Of a stretch of DNA of 64,000 nt, positions 8,661 to 17,926 are shown piece by piece (positions within the stretch are counted from its first letter, which is position 1; each line of letters begins with the position of its first letter). Both the position numbers and the translations under genes were made by a program. The DNA lies in contig NZ_FQUD01000004.1 of assembly GCF_900128945.1 (NCBI RefSeq), forward strand, positions 744,001 to 808,000. The letters run 5' to 3'. This stretch comes from Chryseobacterium sp. OV279. GTDB taxonomy: Bacteria > Bacteroidota > Bacteroidia > Flavobacteriales > Weeksellaceae. The notes beneath the pieces were generated by a model. That model ran no database searches. It was not told the origin of the DNA and worked only from the letters and a program-made list of their open reading frames with translations.

Positions 8661-8692
8661 TTCCGGCCCTGTCTCAGGGCCGGAATTTTTTT
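8661..8692 (+). terminator. Strong terminator after ctlX
   Basis: An 11-bp GC-rich stem (TTCCGGCCCTG with CAGGGCCGGAA, loop TCT) is followed by seven T. It isolates ctlX from the glycosidase gene. Confidence 0.92.
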
Positions 8693-8713
8693 GACTCGTT
8701 TCATTTATTCAAA

Positions 8714-8747
8714 TTGAGACAAAAGACAAAAAAGTTGCCTAAATTTG
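8714..8747 (+). promoter_or_regulatory. Promoter of the GH43 glycosidase gene
   Basis: TTG (8714-8716), a 23-base spacer and TAAATTTG (8740-8747) fit the Bacteroidota promoter layout. The start codon is 18 bases further on. Confidence 0.6.
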
Positions 8748-8764
8748 TTCATTAAGCAAAAATT

Positions 8765-10525
8765 ATGAAGATGCAGCAGTATTTTTTAGCATTCGCTGTT
8801 CTGTTCGGGATGTTTGTGGGCGCCCAGCAGAAAACTTTCTGTAACCCGATTAACATCGATTATGGCTATACACCTTTCGAAGTTTTTTCAAAACAGGGGA
8901 AACACCGTGCGACAGCCGATCCTGTGATCGTTAATTTTAAAAATAAATTATTCCTGTTCTCCACCAATCAGGAAGGATACTGGTACAGCGATGATATGCT
9001 GGACTGGAAATTTGTCAAAAGAAAGTTTCTCAGAGACAATAAATACATCCATGATCTGAACGCTCCGGCAGTCTGGGCGATGAAAGATACACTCTATGTA
9101 TATGGATCTACGTGGGAGCAGGACTTTCCGATCTGGAAAAGTACCAATCCTACCAAAGACGACTGGAAAATTGCTGTCGATACTTTAAAAGTAGGCGCAT
9201 GGGATCCGGCTTTCCATTATGATGAAGATAAAAATAAATTATACCTGTATTGGGGATCCAGCAACGAATGGCCGTTACTGGGAACTGAAGTGAAAGTGAA
9301 AACCCTGCAGTCCGAAGGTTTTACAAAACCCATTATCAGGCTGAAGCCGGAAGATCACGGTTGGGAAAGATTCGGGGAATATAATGATAATGTTTTCCTT
9401 CAGCCCTTTGTGGAAGGAGCCTGGATGACAAAGCATAACGGAAAATATTATATGCAGTACGGTGCTCCGGCTACTGAATTCAGTGGGTATTCTGATGGGG
9501 TTTACGTCAGTAAAAATCCACTGGAAGGTTTCGAATACCAGCAGCACAATCCTTTTTCCTACAAACCCGGTGGTTTTGCGAGAGGAGCGGGACATGGAGC
9601 TACTTTCGAGGATAACTACAAAAACTGGTGGCATATCTCAACGATTTTTATTTCCACTAAAAATAATTTTGAAAGAAGACTGGGAATCTGGCCTGCCGGA
9701 TTTGATAAGGATGATGTAATGTACACCAATACCGCTTATGGAGATTATCCAACCTTTCTTCCTCAGTTTGCCCAGGGAAAAGATTTCTCAAAAGGACTTT
9801 TTGCAGGATGGATGCTCTTAAATTACAATAAACCGGTTCAGGTTTCCTCTACGTTAGGTGGTTATCAGCCGAACCTGGCGGTAGATGAAGATATTAAAAC
9901 CTATTGGAGTGCAAAAACAGGAAATTCTGGAGAATGGTTTCAAACAGACCTGGGAGAAGTTTCCACCATCAATGCCATTCAGATCAATTATGCCGATCAG
10001 GATGCTGAATTTATGGGTAAAACCCTGGGTAAAATGCATCAGTACAAAATCTACGGATCGAATGACGGTAAAAAATGGAATGTGATTGTTGATAAAAGCA
10101 AAAATACCAAAGATGTTCCCCACGATTATATAGAACTGGAAAAACCGGCACAGGCCAGATTCCTGAAAATGGAAAACCTGAAAATGCCTACCGGAAAATT
10201 TGCATTAAGCGGTTTCAGGGTATTTGGAAAAGGAGCAGGAGAAAAACCAAAGAAAGTGGAAGGATTTGTTCCTTTAAGATCAGAACCTAAAAAATTCGGT
10301 GAAAGAAGAAGCATCTGGATGAAGTGGCAGCAGAACCAGGATGCAGACGGATATGTAATCTATTGGGGGAAATCTCCGGATAAATTATACGGAAGCATCA
10401 TGGTATACGGAAAGAACGAATATTTCTTCACCGGAGCCGACAGAGCGGATTCTTACTATTTCCAGATCGAAGCTTTCAACGCGAATGGAGTTTCAGAGAG
10501 AACGGAGGTTGCGAAATCGGAATAG
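8765..10525 (+). CDS. Secreted family 43 glycosyl hydrolase with F5/8C and Fn3-like domains
   Basis: A signal peptide (1-20, ending GMFVGAQ) is followed by a five-bladed GH43-type catalytic region (about 30-345). ATADPVIVNF carries the putative general-base Asp near residue 52 and GAWDPAF holds a second conserved Asp. Residues about 355-490 form a discoidin F5/8 type C carbohydrate-binding domain (AVDEDIKTYWSAK, IYGSNDGKKWN, FALSGFRVFG). The last 90 residues resemble a fibronectin type III fold. GH43 enzymes act on arabinose- or xylose-containing polysaccharides, so this is probably an exported plant- or algal-glycan hydrolase. It has its own promoter and no SusCD pair nearby, so it is not in a typical polysaccharide locus. 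Confidence 0.85.
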   Translation: MKMQQYFLAFAVLFGMFVGAQQKTFCNPINIDYGYTPFEVFSKQGKHRATADPVIVNFKNKLFLFSTNQEGYWYSDDMLDWKFVKRKFLRDNKYIHDLNAPAVWAMKDTLYVYGSTWEQDFPIWKSTNPTKDDWKIAVDTLKVGAWDPAFHYDEDKNKLYLYWGSSNEWPLLGTEVKVKTLQSEGFTKPIIRLKPEDHGWERFGEYNDNVFLQPFVEGAWMTKHNGKYYMQYGAPATEFSGYSDGVYVSKNPLEGFEYQQHNPFSYKPGGFARGAGHGATFEDNYKNWWHISTIFISTKNNFERRLGIWPAGFDKDDVMYTNTAYGDYPTFLPQFAQGKDFSKGLFAGWMLLNYNKPVQVSSTLGGYQPNLAVDEDIKTYWSAKTGNSGEWFQTDLGEVSTINAIQINYADQDAEFMGKTLGKMHQYKIYGSNDGKKWNVIVDKSKNTKDVPHDYIELEKPAQARFLKMENLKMPTGKFALSGFRVFGKGAGEKPKKVEGFVPLRSEPKKFGERRSIWMKWQQNQDADGYVIYWGKSPDKLYGSIMVYGKNEYFFTGADRADSYYFQIEAFNANGVSERTEVAKSE

Positions 10526-10680
10526 GAGCAAAGAATAAAGAATAAAGAATACACTAGATTTGGAAAAGAAACTCAAACGCTAAAACTGAAAAAATAAAGA
10601 TTAGAATTAATTTTTTTTTCTTTTGATAAGGTTTAGGATATTGATACATTGACAATGATTTCTGGATGGCTTCCTCTTTA

Positions 10681-10745
10681 TTCAATAGCAGCGGGCTTCA
10701 GCCCGCTTACAAGATATACGCATTGATAAAGGCTTTAGCCAAAAC
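10681..10745 (-). repeat. Two-hairpin dispersed element, copy 2
   Basis: Read on the minus strand it has TTTTGGCTAAAGCC, a spacer, the perfect hairpin AGCGGGCT-GA-AGCCCGCT and the tail GCTATTGAA. This is the same order as 1865-1936, but with different complementary arm sequences. It lies in the 391-base gap between the GH43 gene and the next minus-strand gene; apart from this element and the stem-loop at 10820-10856, nothing else is recognised there. Confidence 0.7.
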
Positions 10746-10819
10746 TTTTCCATCAGGATTTTTCAATAATTAATATCTCAAATTTTAAGTAATATATTAT
10801 ACTTCACAAACTTAATAGA

Positions 10820-10856
10820 ATGCCCTTAAAAAGTAATATGTTTTAAGGGCATTTTT
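10820..10856 (+). terminator. Stem-loop with T tail in the gap after GH43
   Basis: ATGCCCTTAAAA (10820-10831) pairs perfectly with TTTTAAGGGCAT (10841-10852) and is followed by T on the plus strand. It lies about 300 bases past the GH43 stop, so it may end a long 3' extension or an unseen transcript. Confidence 0.65.
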
Positions 10857-10916
10857 TATGGAAAATTAAAATAGCATCTATAGTTTTTAGATCAGTTAAG
10901 TAGATAGCCGTTTATT

Positions 10917-11795
10917 TTATTGTTCATTGAATTTTTCAGTTAAAACCGTTTTATAATAGTCTTGACCGGGATCATTGATATGCTCGAGATAATCGTATTT
11001 TTTTTGAAAATAAAATCTTTGACAGCTTTTTGGAAGATATTGATTGATATTATCAGAATCGGTATGCTCAACAATTGGATAGTTTGGAAACTCGACTTGT
11101 AGCAACTCTTTATTTTTCGCTAATATTTCGATGACATTATACTGGTAAACACTATTGCAGCTGTACTGTGCAATATCAGATTCTATATATTTTTTATAGT
11201 AATAGCTTAGGCCTTGCTGGGTAAATGCTCTATCCTTCTGGGAATTCATGGAGGTAAGTACGGTATAAAGCCAATTGTATTTTATATGATTTTTTAATTT
11301 TTTGGTGGAACTCTTATCCTCAGGAGAAACAAGCACAGAAGACAATTTTACTTTTTTTAAAACATCCGAAAGGAATATTTCTGAAGTATTTTTTAATTCT
11401 CCGATATTCTTCTTGTTAGTCGCATTTAGATAGTCTCTCATTTTTCCGAAAGTTTCAACGTTCAGTTTTTCATTAAGATATTCATGGATGTCGGGCTGGT
11501 CTCCGGTATAAAAAATGGCATTGCCCTGTTTTAGGGTGATGATGAGCTTTTCCGTTGGTTCGAGGAATATAAGTATGGATCTGTTCAGATTTTGAGAGCC
11601 TGTAACTGATATTCTGTTTGCTATATTTGAAAACTCTTTTTTGTCCCCATCTTTTATCATCACTTCCTGTTTACCATTCCTTACCGTTAAAGATTCAGAG
11701 GTGCTATTACTGATGGTAAACTTTTGAGCGGTTAATGTTGAAAAACAAAAAAAGAGAATGTAAAATATCCCCTGAGTTAAAAATGAGTGCTTCAT
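10917..11795 (-). CDS. Hypothetical secreted protein, 292 aa
   Basis: The start at 11795 is chosen because MKHSFLTQGIFYILFFCFST followed by LTAQ forms a normal signal peptide; an upstream Met at 11855 would add 20 residues ahead of it. The mature part opens with a beta-rich segment (about 25-90: RNGKQEVMIKDGDKKEF and LNRSILIFLEPTEKL). This recalls the N-terminal domain found before thioredoxin domains in many Bacteroidota TlpA-like proteins. No CxxC or thioredoxin fold follows; the remainder is mostly helical with scattered Lys and Tyr. It may be a thioredoxin-less relative of that family. The function is unknown. Confidence 0.65.
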   Translation of the reverse strand: MKHSFLTQGIFYILFFCFSTLTAQKFTISNSTSESLTVRNGKQEVMIKDGDKKEFSNIANRISVTGSQNLNRSILIFLEPTEKLIITLKQGNAIFYTGDQPDIHEYLNEKLNVETFGKMRDYLNATNKKNIGELKNTSEIFLSDVLKKVKLSSVLVSPEDKSSTKKLKNHIKYNWLYTVLTSMNSQKDRAFTQQGLSYYYKKYIESDIAQYSCNSVYQYNVIEILAKNKELLQVEFPNYPIVEHTDSDNINQYLPKSCQRFYFQKKYDYLEHINDPGQDYYKTVLTEKFNEQ

Positions 11796-11918
11796 GTTTT
11801 TAGTATAAACCAATATGGAAATTTCAATATTTTGTTTAATCATTACACCTTTCAAACAATTATAATGGTTAAAAAAAGTCTGTAAATATAGAAATATAAT
11901 TCATAACGGCGGGAGTTT

Positions 11919-12779
11919 TTATAGCGTGCCGGACTGTTTAAGAAAAGCAGCAATTCTATCAATCAAAAACCGATCATTAGGTGCTTTATCCCAATCCAGA
12001 TGCCCACCATTAAATTCATAACTTTCATGCTGTACTTTATTTTCGGTAAAAACAGAATCCAGTCTTCTTTTTTGAGATAAAGGAATAATCTGATCTGTGT
12101 TTCCATAATAGGAGAGCGTAGGAGCAGAAGCAGAATTCACCCAGCTGATCGGGCTCGCAAAGGATGTTGGAGACATTCCGGAAACGACTGCTTTAGGATT
12201 CACCAGATAATTTTTAACGAATGAATAATCTGTATATTTTTCAAAACCGGGATCTGACAGATCGGAAGGTCCCACAATATTCACCACAGCTTTTACTCTT
12301 TTTTTAGCATCAAAATGGTAAGCATACAACATTGATAAATGAGCACCGGCACTGTTTCCAAGAAGTATGAACTTAGGATGATACTTCAGTTTTCCCTCGA
12401 CATATTGGATTGCATTTTCAATATCATCCGTTTGGTTGGGAATCCCGGAACTGGTCGCGGTGGCCAGTCTGTAATTGAGATTAACGAAAATATAGTCCGG
12501 AAATTTTTTCATCATCGACAGCGTAAAGAAAGTCAGTTGTGATTTATCTCCACCACGCCAGCCTCCGCCATGAATGATCATAAAAACATCTTTCTTTTTT
12601 GAAGATTCCTGATGAGGTAGATAAAAGTCCAAAATCTGTTCGGAATCATTTCCGTAATGAACGTTTTCTTCTTTCTGGAAACTGATGTCTTTTCCCAACT
12701 TCACTGTTTTTTCTTTACAGCTGAAAATAAGAAGCACAATGGCCAGACGTTTCACCATATGGATCATATAATTTTTCAT
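11919..12779 (-). CDS. Lipoprotein alpha/beta hydrolase (esterase-like)
   Basis: A hydrophobic N-terminus ending LLIFSC gives a lipobox with Cys near residue 21, so the enzyme is probably anchored in the envelope. The alpha/beta hydrolase fold is clear: oxyanion motif HGGGWRGGD (about 71-79), nucleophile elbow GNSAGAH (about 142-148, Ser in the middle) and a late acid/His pair in YGNTDQIIPL and GGHLDW. The HGGGW form is typical of hormone-sensitive-lipase or feruloyl-esterase-like carboxylesterases. The start is the first in-frame Met; Met8 (12758) is an alternative. It has 123 bases to its downstream neighbour and probably forms a minus-strand pair with it. Confidence 0.82.
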   Translation of the reverse strand: MKNYMIHMVKRLAIVLLIFSCKEKTVKLGKDISFQKEENVHYGNDSEQILDFYLPHQESSKKKDVFMIIHGGGWRGGDKSQLTFFTLSMMKKFPDYIFVNLNYRLATATSSGIPNQTDDIENAIQYVEGKLKYHPKFILLGNSAGAHLSMLYAYHFDAKKRVKAVVNIVGPSDLSDPGFEKYTDYSFVKNYLVNPKAVVSGMSPTSFASPISWVNSASAPTLSYYGNTDQIIPLSQKRRLDSVFTENKVQHESYEFNGGHLDWDKAPNDRFLIDRIAAFLKQSGTL

Positions 12780-12980
12780 CTATGTAATAAAGGTTATGGA
12801 TTAGACTTTTATGAATTTAAGATAAGAAATATAAACGATAATTTTCATACAGTGTGTGAGTTATATTTGAATAGTATTTCAGTAATAAAAATAGAAATTT
12901 TAGAGTTATCTTAATTTCTGTTTCATATGATTTTAATCAATAAAGGGAATTATTATTTTTACTTAGTATAAATAAAACTA

Positions 12981-12988
12981 TAGATTTG
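12981..12988 (+). promoter_or_regulatory. Promoter -7 element of the siderophore receptor gene
   Basis: TAGATTTG fits TAnnTTTG and lies 20 bases upstream of the start codon. A TTAC-type sequence about 20 bases further upstream could be a poor -33 element. No Fur box was obvious to the eye. Confidence 0.5.
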
Positions 12989-13008
12989 CATCTGAAAAAA
13001 TTTACTGA

Positions 13009-15342
13009 ATGAAATGTATAGCTACTGCAGTCTTCCTTTTCGGAGGCTTAGGATGGGCCCTTGCTCAGAACTCGGGGAATATATCCGGGATTCTGAAACA
13101 GCACAACGGGGAAGTACTCCGTGAAGCAACGGTGGAACTCGTGGAAATCAACAGGCACACACTTACCGATCAGGACGGGAAATTCAGCTTTGAACATCTT
13201 ACCGACGGTGATTATCATATTAAAATCCAGGTGATCGGTTCAGCAGAAAAAACCATTGAAGTGAAGGTGATACAGAATGAACCTGCTGTGGTCAATTATC
13301 AGCTGGAAAAAGAAAATATTTCTGCCATACAGGAAATTACCCTGTCTACCGTAACCAACAAGTTTTCTAAAAAGGAAAGCCCGTATGTATCGAAGCTTCC
13401 ATTAAAAAATATGGAAACGCCGCAGGTTTACATCAGCGTTCCTAAAGAACTGATCCAGGAACAGATTGCAGTGAATCTGGGAAGTATCTCTAAAAATATT
13501 CCTGGGGCAGGTATTCCAATGCTGGCCAATCAGGGACGTGTGACGTTTCTTTCCCGCGGATTTACTACAGAGCCTATGGTGAGAAACGGGATTTCAGGAT
13601 TTGCGTATACAACCATTGATCCTGCCAATCTTGAAAAAATTGAGGCTATTAAAGGACCTTCTGCCACATTATTCGGTTCTAATCTTTCTACATACGGAGG
13701 TTTGTTTAATAGGGTGACGAAGAAACCATTCAACGGTTTTGGAGGGGAAGTATCATTCACAGCCGGAAGCTGGAATTATAACAGATTTACGGCAGACGTA
13801 AACACAGCCGTGAATAAGGATAAAACAGTTCTTTTCAGATTAAATGGAGCGGCTACTTTTCAAAAGAGTTTCCAGGATCTGGGTTTCAGTAATGCAGTTT
13901 CTATTGCTCCCTCTATTTCCTATCAGATCAATGACAGACTTTCTCTTTTATTCGATATTGAATACGGTCATGAAAAAGCGACATCTGTCGTAAGATTCAA
14001 TCCTTTCCTTGGAAGTAATAAAGTACAGTCCATCGCAGATATGGGCTTCCCATACAACAGACTCTTCGGAAGCAATGGCATTCCTTATGAAACAGAAATG
14101 ATGAACATTTTTGCCCAGATGAATTATAAAATCTCTGACAGCTGGACTTCACAGACGCTTGTATCTCGTGCAAAATCTACCATCGATGGCTATATTACCG
14201 CTATTAATGGAACTTCAGATACCATGGCAAGATTGCAGGTGATGAAAGGAAATACCAATTTTATCGCTACCAATATCCAGCAGAACTTTATCGGGGATTT
14301 CCAGATTTTAGGACACCGAAACAGAATGATCGTTGGTTTGGACTATTACAACAATGCCAACAGTTTTGACAGAGTAACGGTGAACGGGGCTCCTTTCGAT
14401 TTTACGGGAACCGCGCCTTATGCTGTTAATCAGGACGCCATCAATAACCTTGCTGCATCAGGAACTCCGAGAATTGAAAAGAACGGAGATAACAGCTATG
14501 CCGTTTATGTTTCAGATGTTTTCAATATTACAGAGCGTTTTCTGGCGATGGTAAGTTTAAGAGCAGACCGTTATCAGAATATGGGTGTGACGAATATTGC
14601 ACAGAATATCACGACCGGAGATTATTGGCAGACGAATTTTTCTCCCAAATTCGGATTGGTGTATGAAGTGGTGAAGGATAAAGTATCGGTTTTCGGAAAT
14701 TATATGAACGGATTTACGAACAAAGGCGGATCTGATATCTCCGGGAATACGTTTAAACCTGAACAGGCCAATCAGAAGGAATTTGGAGTGAAAGGAGATT
14801 TGTTCGGGCACAGATTGGTAGGAACTATCAGTTATTATGATATTGATGTTAAGAATATGGTGCGTCAGGATCCTGTGAATCCTTTGTTTTCTATTCAGGA
14901 CGGAGGTCAGAGAAGTAAGGGTTTCGAAGTGGAATTCACGGCCAATCCTGTAAAAGGGTTGAATATCATCGCAGGATATGCGTACAACGACAGCAAAATG
15001 ACGAAAGCTGATGCAAAGATAGACGGTTTGCGTCCTGCACTTTCAGGACCTTCCAATTTATATAATCTTTGGATGAGTTATCAGATGACAGGCGGACAGC
15101 TGAAAGGTTTGGGAATTGGTTTCGGAGGAAATAAAGGAAATCATTCTTTCCAGACCAATACGACGACGGCAAAGGTGATTATTCCTGCATACACTACTTT
15201 GGATGCTACCTTATTTTATGATCACAAAAACTTCAGAGCAGGCATTAAAGTGAATAATTTAACGAATGAAAAAACCTGGTCTGTTAGATTAACACCACAA
15301 AACCCTACACAGGTTCTGGGAAGCATTGCTTATAAATTTTAA
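13009..15342 (+). CDS. TonB-dependent siderophore-type receptor
   Basis: A 777-residue outer membrane receptor. A signal peptide (1-20) is followed by a carboxypeptidase-like regulatory domain (about 22-100: NISGILKQHNGEVLREATVE). The plug (about 130-245) has QGRVTFLSRGFTTEP and LEKIEAIKGPSATLFGSNLS. A 22-strand-type barrel ends in Tyr-Lys-Phe, the usual C-terminal aromatic signal. The plug text resembles siderophore receptors of the FhuA/FoxA/FpvA group, so ferric siderophore uptake is likely. No TonB/ExbBD, siderophore biosynthesis or ABC genes are adjacent. The exact ligand is not determined. Confidence 0.88.
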   Translation: MKCIATAVFLFGGLGWALAQNSGNISGILKQHNGEVLREATVELVEINRHTLTDQDGKFSFEHLTDGDYHIKIQVIGSAEKTIEVKVIQNEPAVVNYQLEKENISAIQEITLSTVTNKFSKKESPYVSKLPLKNMETPQVYISVPKELIQEQIAVNLGSISKNIPGAGIPMLANQGRVTFLSRGFTTEPMVRNGISGFAYTTIDPANLEKIEAIKGPSATLFGSNLSTYGGLFNRVTKKPFNGFGGEVSFTAGSWNYNRFTADVNTAVNKDKTVLFRLNGAATFQKSFQDLGFSNAVSIAPSISYQINDRLSLLFDIEYGHEKATSVVRFNPFLGSNKVQSIADMGFPYNRLFGSNGIPYETEMMNIFAQMNYKISDSWTSQTLVSRAKSTIDGYITAINGTSDTMARLQVMKGNTNFIATNIQQNFIGDFQILGHRNRMIVGLDYYNNANSFDRVTVNGAPFDFTGTAPYAVNQDAINNLAASGTPRIEKNGDNSYAVYVSDVFNITERFLAMVSLRADRYQNMGVTNIAQNITTGDYWQTNFSPKFGLVYEVVKDKVSVFGNYMNGFTNKGGSDISGNTFKPEQANQKEFGVKGDLFGHRLVGTISYYDIDVKNMVRQDPVNPLFSIQDGGQRSKGFEVEFTANPVKGLNIIAGYAYNDSKMTKADAKIDGLRPALSGPSNLYNLWMSYQMTGGQLKGLGIGFGGNKGNHSFQTNTTTAKVIIPAYTTLDATLFYDHKNFRAGIKVNNLTNEKTWSVRLTPQNPTQVLGSIAYKF

Positions 15343-15389
15343 TAATATAATTAATCTGAGTGCGAGATTAGAACAAAGAGTACTCATTT

Positions 15390-15422
15390 AACCCTGTCAA
15401 GGTTCTGAACCTTGACAGGGTT
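15390..15422. repeat. Perfect 15-bp palindrome with 3-base loop
   Basis: AACCCTGTCAAGGTT, CTG, then AACCTTGACAGGGTT: a perfect inverted repeat without a T tail, 48 bases after the receptor stop. It could act as a 3'-end stabilising hairpin or be a member of a dispersed repeat family; only one copy occurs here. Confidence 0.75.
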
Positions 15423-15525
15423 GATGGTTAACAGAACTACTCAGATCCAAGTAGTTTTAAACTTTCTCAACATCATTAAAATAAAACGTTCTTAAACCTA
15501 ATTCAGATCAATTAGATGAATCATC

Positions 15526-15556
15526 AATAAAAACCCGCCGGAAATACCGGCGGGTT
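15526..15556 (-). terminator. Terminator of the tandem beta-barrel genes
   Basis: AACCCGCCGG and CCGGCGGGTT form a 10-bp stem with a 5-base loop. On the minus strand a T run follows, 37 bases past the stop of the second gene. Confidence 0.88.
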
Positions 15557-15592
15557 ACCACAAAAATAGTTAATATGAAGAAAGATAGTCTC

Positions 15593-17857
15593 TTATCTTG
15601 TTCTGCTCTTAATGGCATCTGATGCCCCTTCGATGTCTCTTACTTTTTTCACTTTCTGATTTCCGAAGTTGTACACAATACTGAACGTCATTCCACGTCT
15701 GAACTGATCGTTTTTCACATAATTGTAGTTCCCTGATGACTGATAATCTTCAATTTCCACAACATTGGTTCTCAAAACGTCTGTTACGTTAAGTGAAAAC
15801 GTCCAGTCGTTCCAGTTTTTCTTGATACTCAGATCTAAACTCATCAGGTTTTTCAACATTCCCAGTTCGATCTGCTGTTTGTCTACATAGAAATAGTTAA
15901 CTCCCAGAAACCAGGTTTTCTTCTTATCCAGACGGATGGTGTTGTTCGATTGAATCACCATACTCGTAGATTTGGTTTTATTGATGTAGGTGTCAAAAAC
16001 TTGTCCTGTCGTTGGATCCGTATTCAATGTTCCGTTATTGATATTATGCTGGACACCGATATTAAAGTTCGTTGTCAGATACTGCTTGAAAAACGTTTTC
16101 TGCATTCCGATCATGGCAGACATTTCCTGCTTGTCACCGAAGTTGGTTCTGATATAAGCCAATTGTCTGTATTTCACATCATCTCTTACAATCTCTCTTT
16201 GTAAAGGAACCTGAGTGATGATATCCTTGAAATAAGAGTGGTTCAAGATCAGGAAGTATGAGCTTTTAAACATATACGTTAACTCCTGATTATAGGTAGA
16301 AGATGACTTTACAAATGGGTTGTTCTGAGTATAATTATCTTGAGTAAGAATGTTCTTTACCGGATTTAATTCCCAGAAGCTCGGTCTGCGCATTCTGCTT
16401 GAAAATGCATATGAAATATTATTCTTATCGTTAATGGTATAATTGAAACTCAAATAAGGCAGGAAATTATTGTAATTTCTTTCTATTTCCTGGTAAGGAG
16501 CTTCCGTATTCTGAGGATTGTCAGAAGTTCCTAAACTCTTCGTGATTTCATATCTTGCGCCTACTTTTCCTGAAAATTTATCGGAAAACTTTTTCTCAAG
16601 GGTTAAATACACCCCGTAAATACTTTCATCATAGATAAAGTGATTGAAATCGCGTTTAGTATCGATAAGATCTCCGTTTCCATTGTAGAAATAACTGTAA
16701 TTTTTAGTGTCATTATCTGTTTTCGTTTTATTAAAGTTCCCGCCCAGAGAAGCCGTGAAATCATTTTTAAATTTCTGAATATAATCTACCGTCCCTGAAA
16801 AGTTATTGATGACCTGCGGAATATCCTGCGTAATTTTTTGACGTAATAATGAAAAATCACTGGAAGTCCCCGGAATTAAAGGAACTAAAGTCCTGTTATC
16901 AGAAAACTGAAATCTTCTGTAGTTCAGGTAAGCTGCATTCACATTCAATTTACTTCCCAGAGAGTCTGTTTTTAATTCATAGTTTAAATTCAGGGAATTG
17001 TTGTAATAGTGGGCATTTTCTCTATTTTGAGACTTATTTTGTTCACTTGATTTAAAAGTTCCGTCAGCATTATAGTTACTTAATGTATTCAATAGATCTA
17101 CCGTTGAATCATTACTTTTATTATACCATGAGTTCCAGGTAAGCGCTAAATTACTCTTATCCGTTAACTGATAATCGAAGTTTAAATATCCTCCAAGATT
17201 TTTATTCGGATCATTGATGTCACCAACGGATTCATTGGAGATTAATTTAGTTCCGTTTTTTAAAACATACGATTGAGCCTGAATATTTTCTCCCGTAAAA
17301 ATATTTCCGCTGATTCCCAGTTTATCCTTTCTGTAGTTCAGAGAAAGTGAAGCGCTGGAACCATTGAATTTATTCTGCATATTACTCATCCTCATGTTTC
17401 CGTTCAGACCGTCGCTCAGTTTTTTCTTCATCACGATATTGATGATCCCATCCGAAGATTCTACCTGATATTCACTGCCCGGAACGGTAATCACTTCAAT
17501 TTTCTGAATGTTTTCCGCCGGTGTGCTTTTCAGGAGCTGTACCAGAGATTCTGCATCCATATTGGTTTTTCTTCCGTTGATGTAGATCAGAGCGTTATTT
17601 TTTCCTGCAATCTTCAGTGTTTTATCATCTGTTGAAGAAAGTAGGGGAGTCTGCTTCAACAGGTCAAAGGTGGTATTTCCTTTGGCCACCGGTGAAGCGG
17701 CAACATCATAAACAAAACGGTCACTTTGTTTTTTAAAAACCTGCTTCGTCAATGTGATTCCTTCTATAGCTTTTGCTTTTACCGTATCGGATTTCTTTTC
17801 CTGTGCAAAAACTACGCTTCCTGAGATAGCTGCTGCCAGTATAATGATCTTTTTCAT
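15593..17857 (-). CDS. Outer membrane beta-barrel protein, tandem paralogue B
   Basis: A 754-residue TonB-receptor-like protein. A signal peptide (1-18) is followed by a short linker with VFKKQSDRFVYDVAASPVAK and a plug domain (about 55-135: ALIYINGRKTNMDAESLV, IEVITVPGSEYQVESSDGII). The rest is beta-barrel. There is no N-terminal carboxypeptidase-like domain. It is clearly similar along its whole length to the gene 69 bases upstream, sharing blocks such as FKKQSDRF, SRMRRPSFWELNP (SRIRRPRFWELNP in the paralogue) and the NFGNQK ending. The pair is a tandem duplication and probably one transcription unit. Function is unknown, perhaps uptake of peptides or metal chelates. Confidence 0.85.
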   Translation of the reverse strand: MKKIIILAAAISGSVVFAQEKKSDTVKAKAIEGITLTKQVFKKQSDRFVYDVAASPVAKGNTTFDLLKQTPLLSSTDDKTLKIAGKNNALIYINGRKTNMDAESLVQLLKSTPAENIQKIEVITVPGSEYQVESSDGIINIVMKKKLSDGLNGNMRMSNMQNKFNGSSASLSLNYRKDKLGISGNIFTGENIQAQSYVLKNGTKLISNESVGDINDPNKNLGGYLNFDYQLTDKSNLALTWNSWYNKSNDSTVDLLNTLSNYNADGTFKSSEQNKSQNRENAHYYNNSLNLNYELKTDSLGSKLNVNAAYLNYRRFQFSDNRTLVPLIPGTSSDFSLLRQKITQDIPQVINNFSGTVDYIQKFKNDFTASLGGNFNKTKTDNDTKNYSYFYNGNGDLIDTKRDFNHFIYDESIYGVYLTLEKKFSDKFSGKVGARYEITKSLGTSDNPQNTEAPYQEIERNYNNFLPYLSFNYTINDKNNISYAFSSRMRRPSFWELNPVKNILTQDNYTQNNPFVKSSSTYNQELTYMFKSSYFLILNHSYFKDIITQVPLQREIVRDDVKYRQLAYIRTNFGDKQEMSAMIGMQKTFFKQYLTTNFNIGVQHNINNGTLNTDPTTGQVFDTYINKTKSTSMVIQSNNTIRLDKKKTWFLGVNYFYVDKQQIELGMLKNLMSLDLSIKKNWNDWTFSLNVTDVLRTNVVEIEDYQSSGNYNYVKNDQFRRGMTFSIVYNFGNQKVKKVRDIEGASDAIKSRTR

Positions 17858-17926
17858 GATTATCTTATTTAAGTGCCGTTGTGGAACGGGTGTGGTTTGT
17901 GGTTGTTTTTATTTTTTGTGGTAGAC

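Noticed and set aside
12657..12914. Plus-strand 85-codon frame across the esterase start
   Set aside because: It is antisense to the lipoprotein signal region and has no family-like features.
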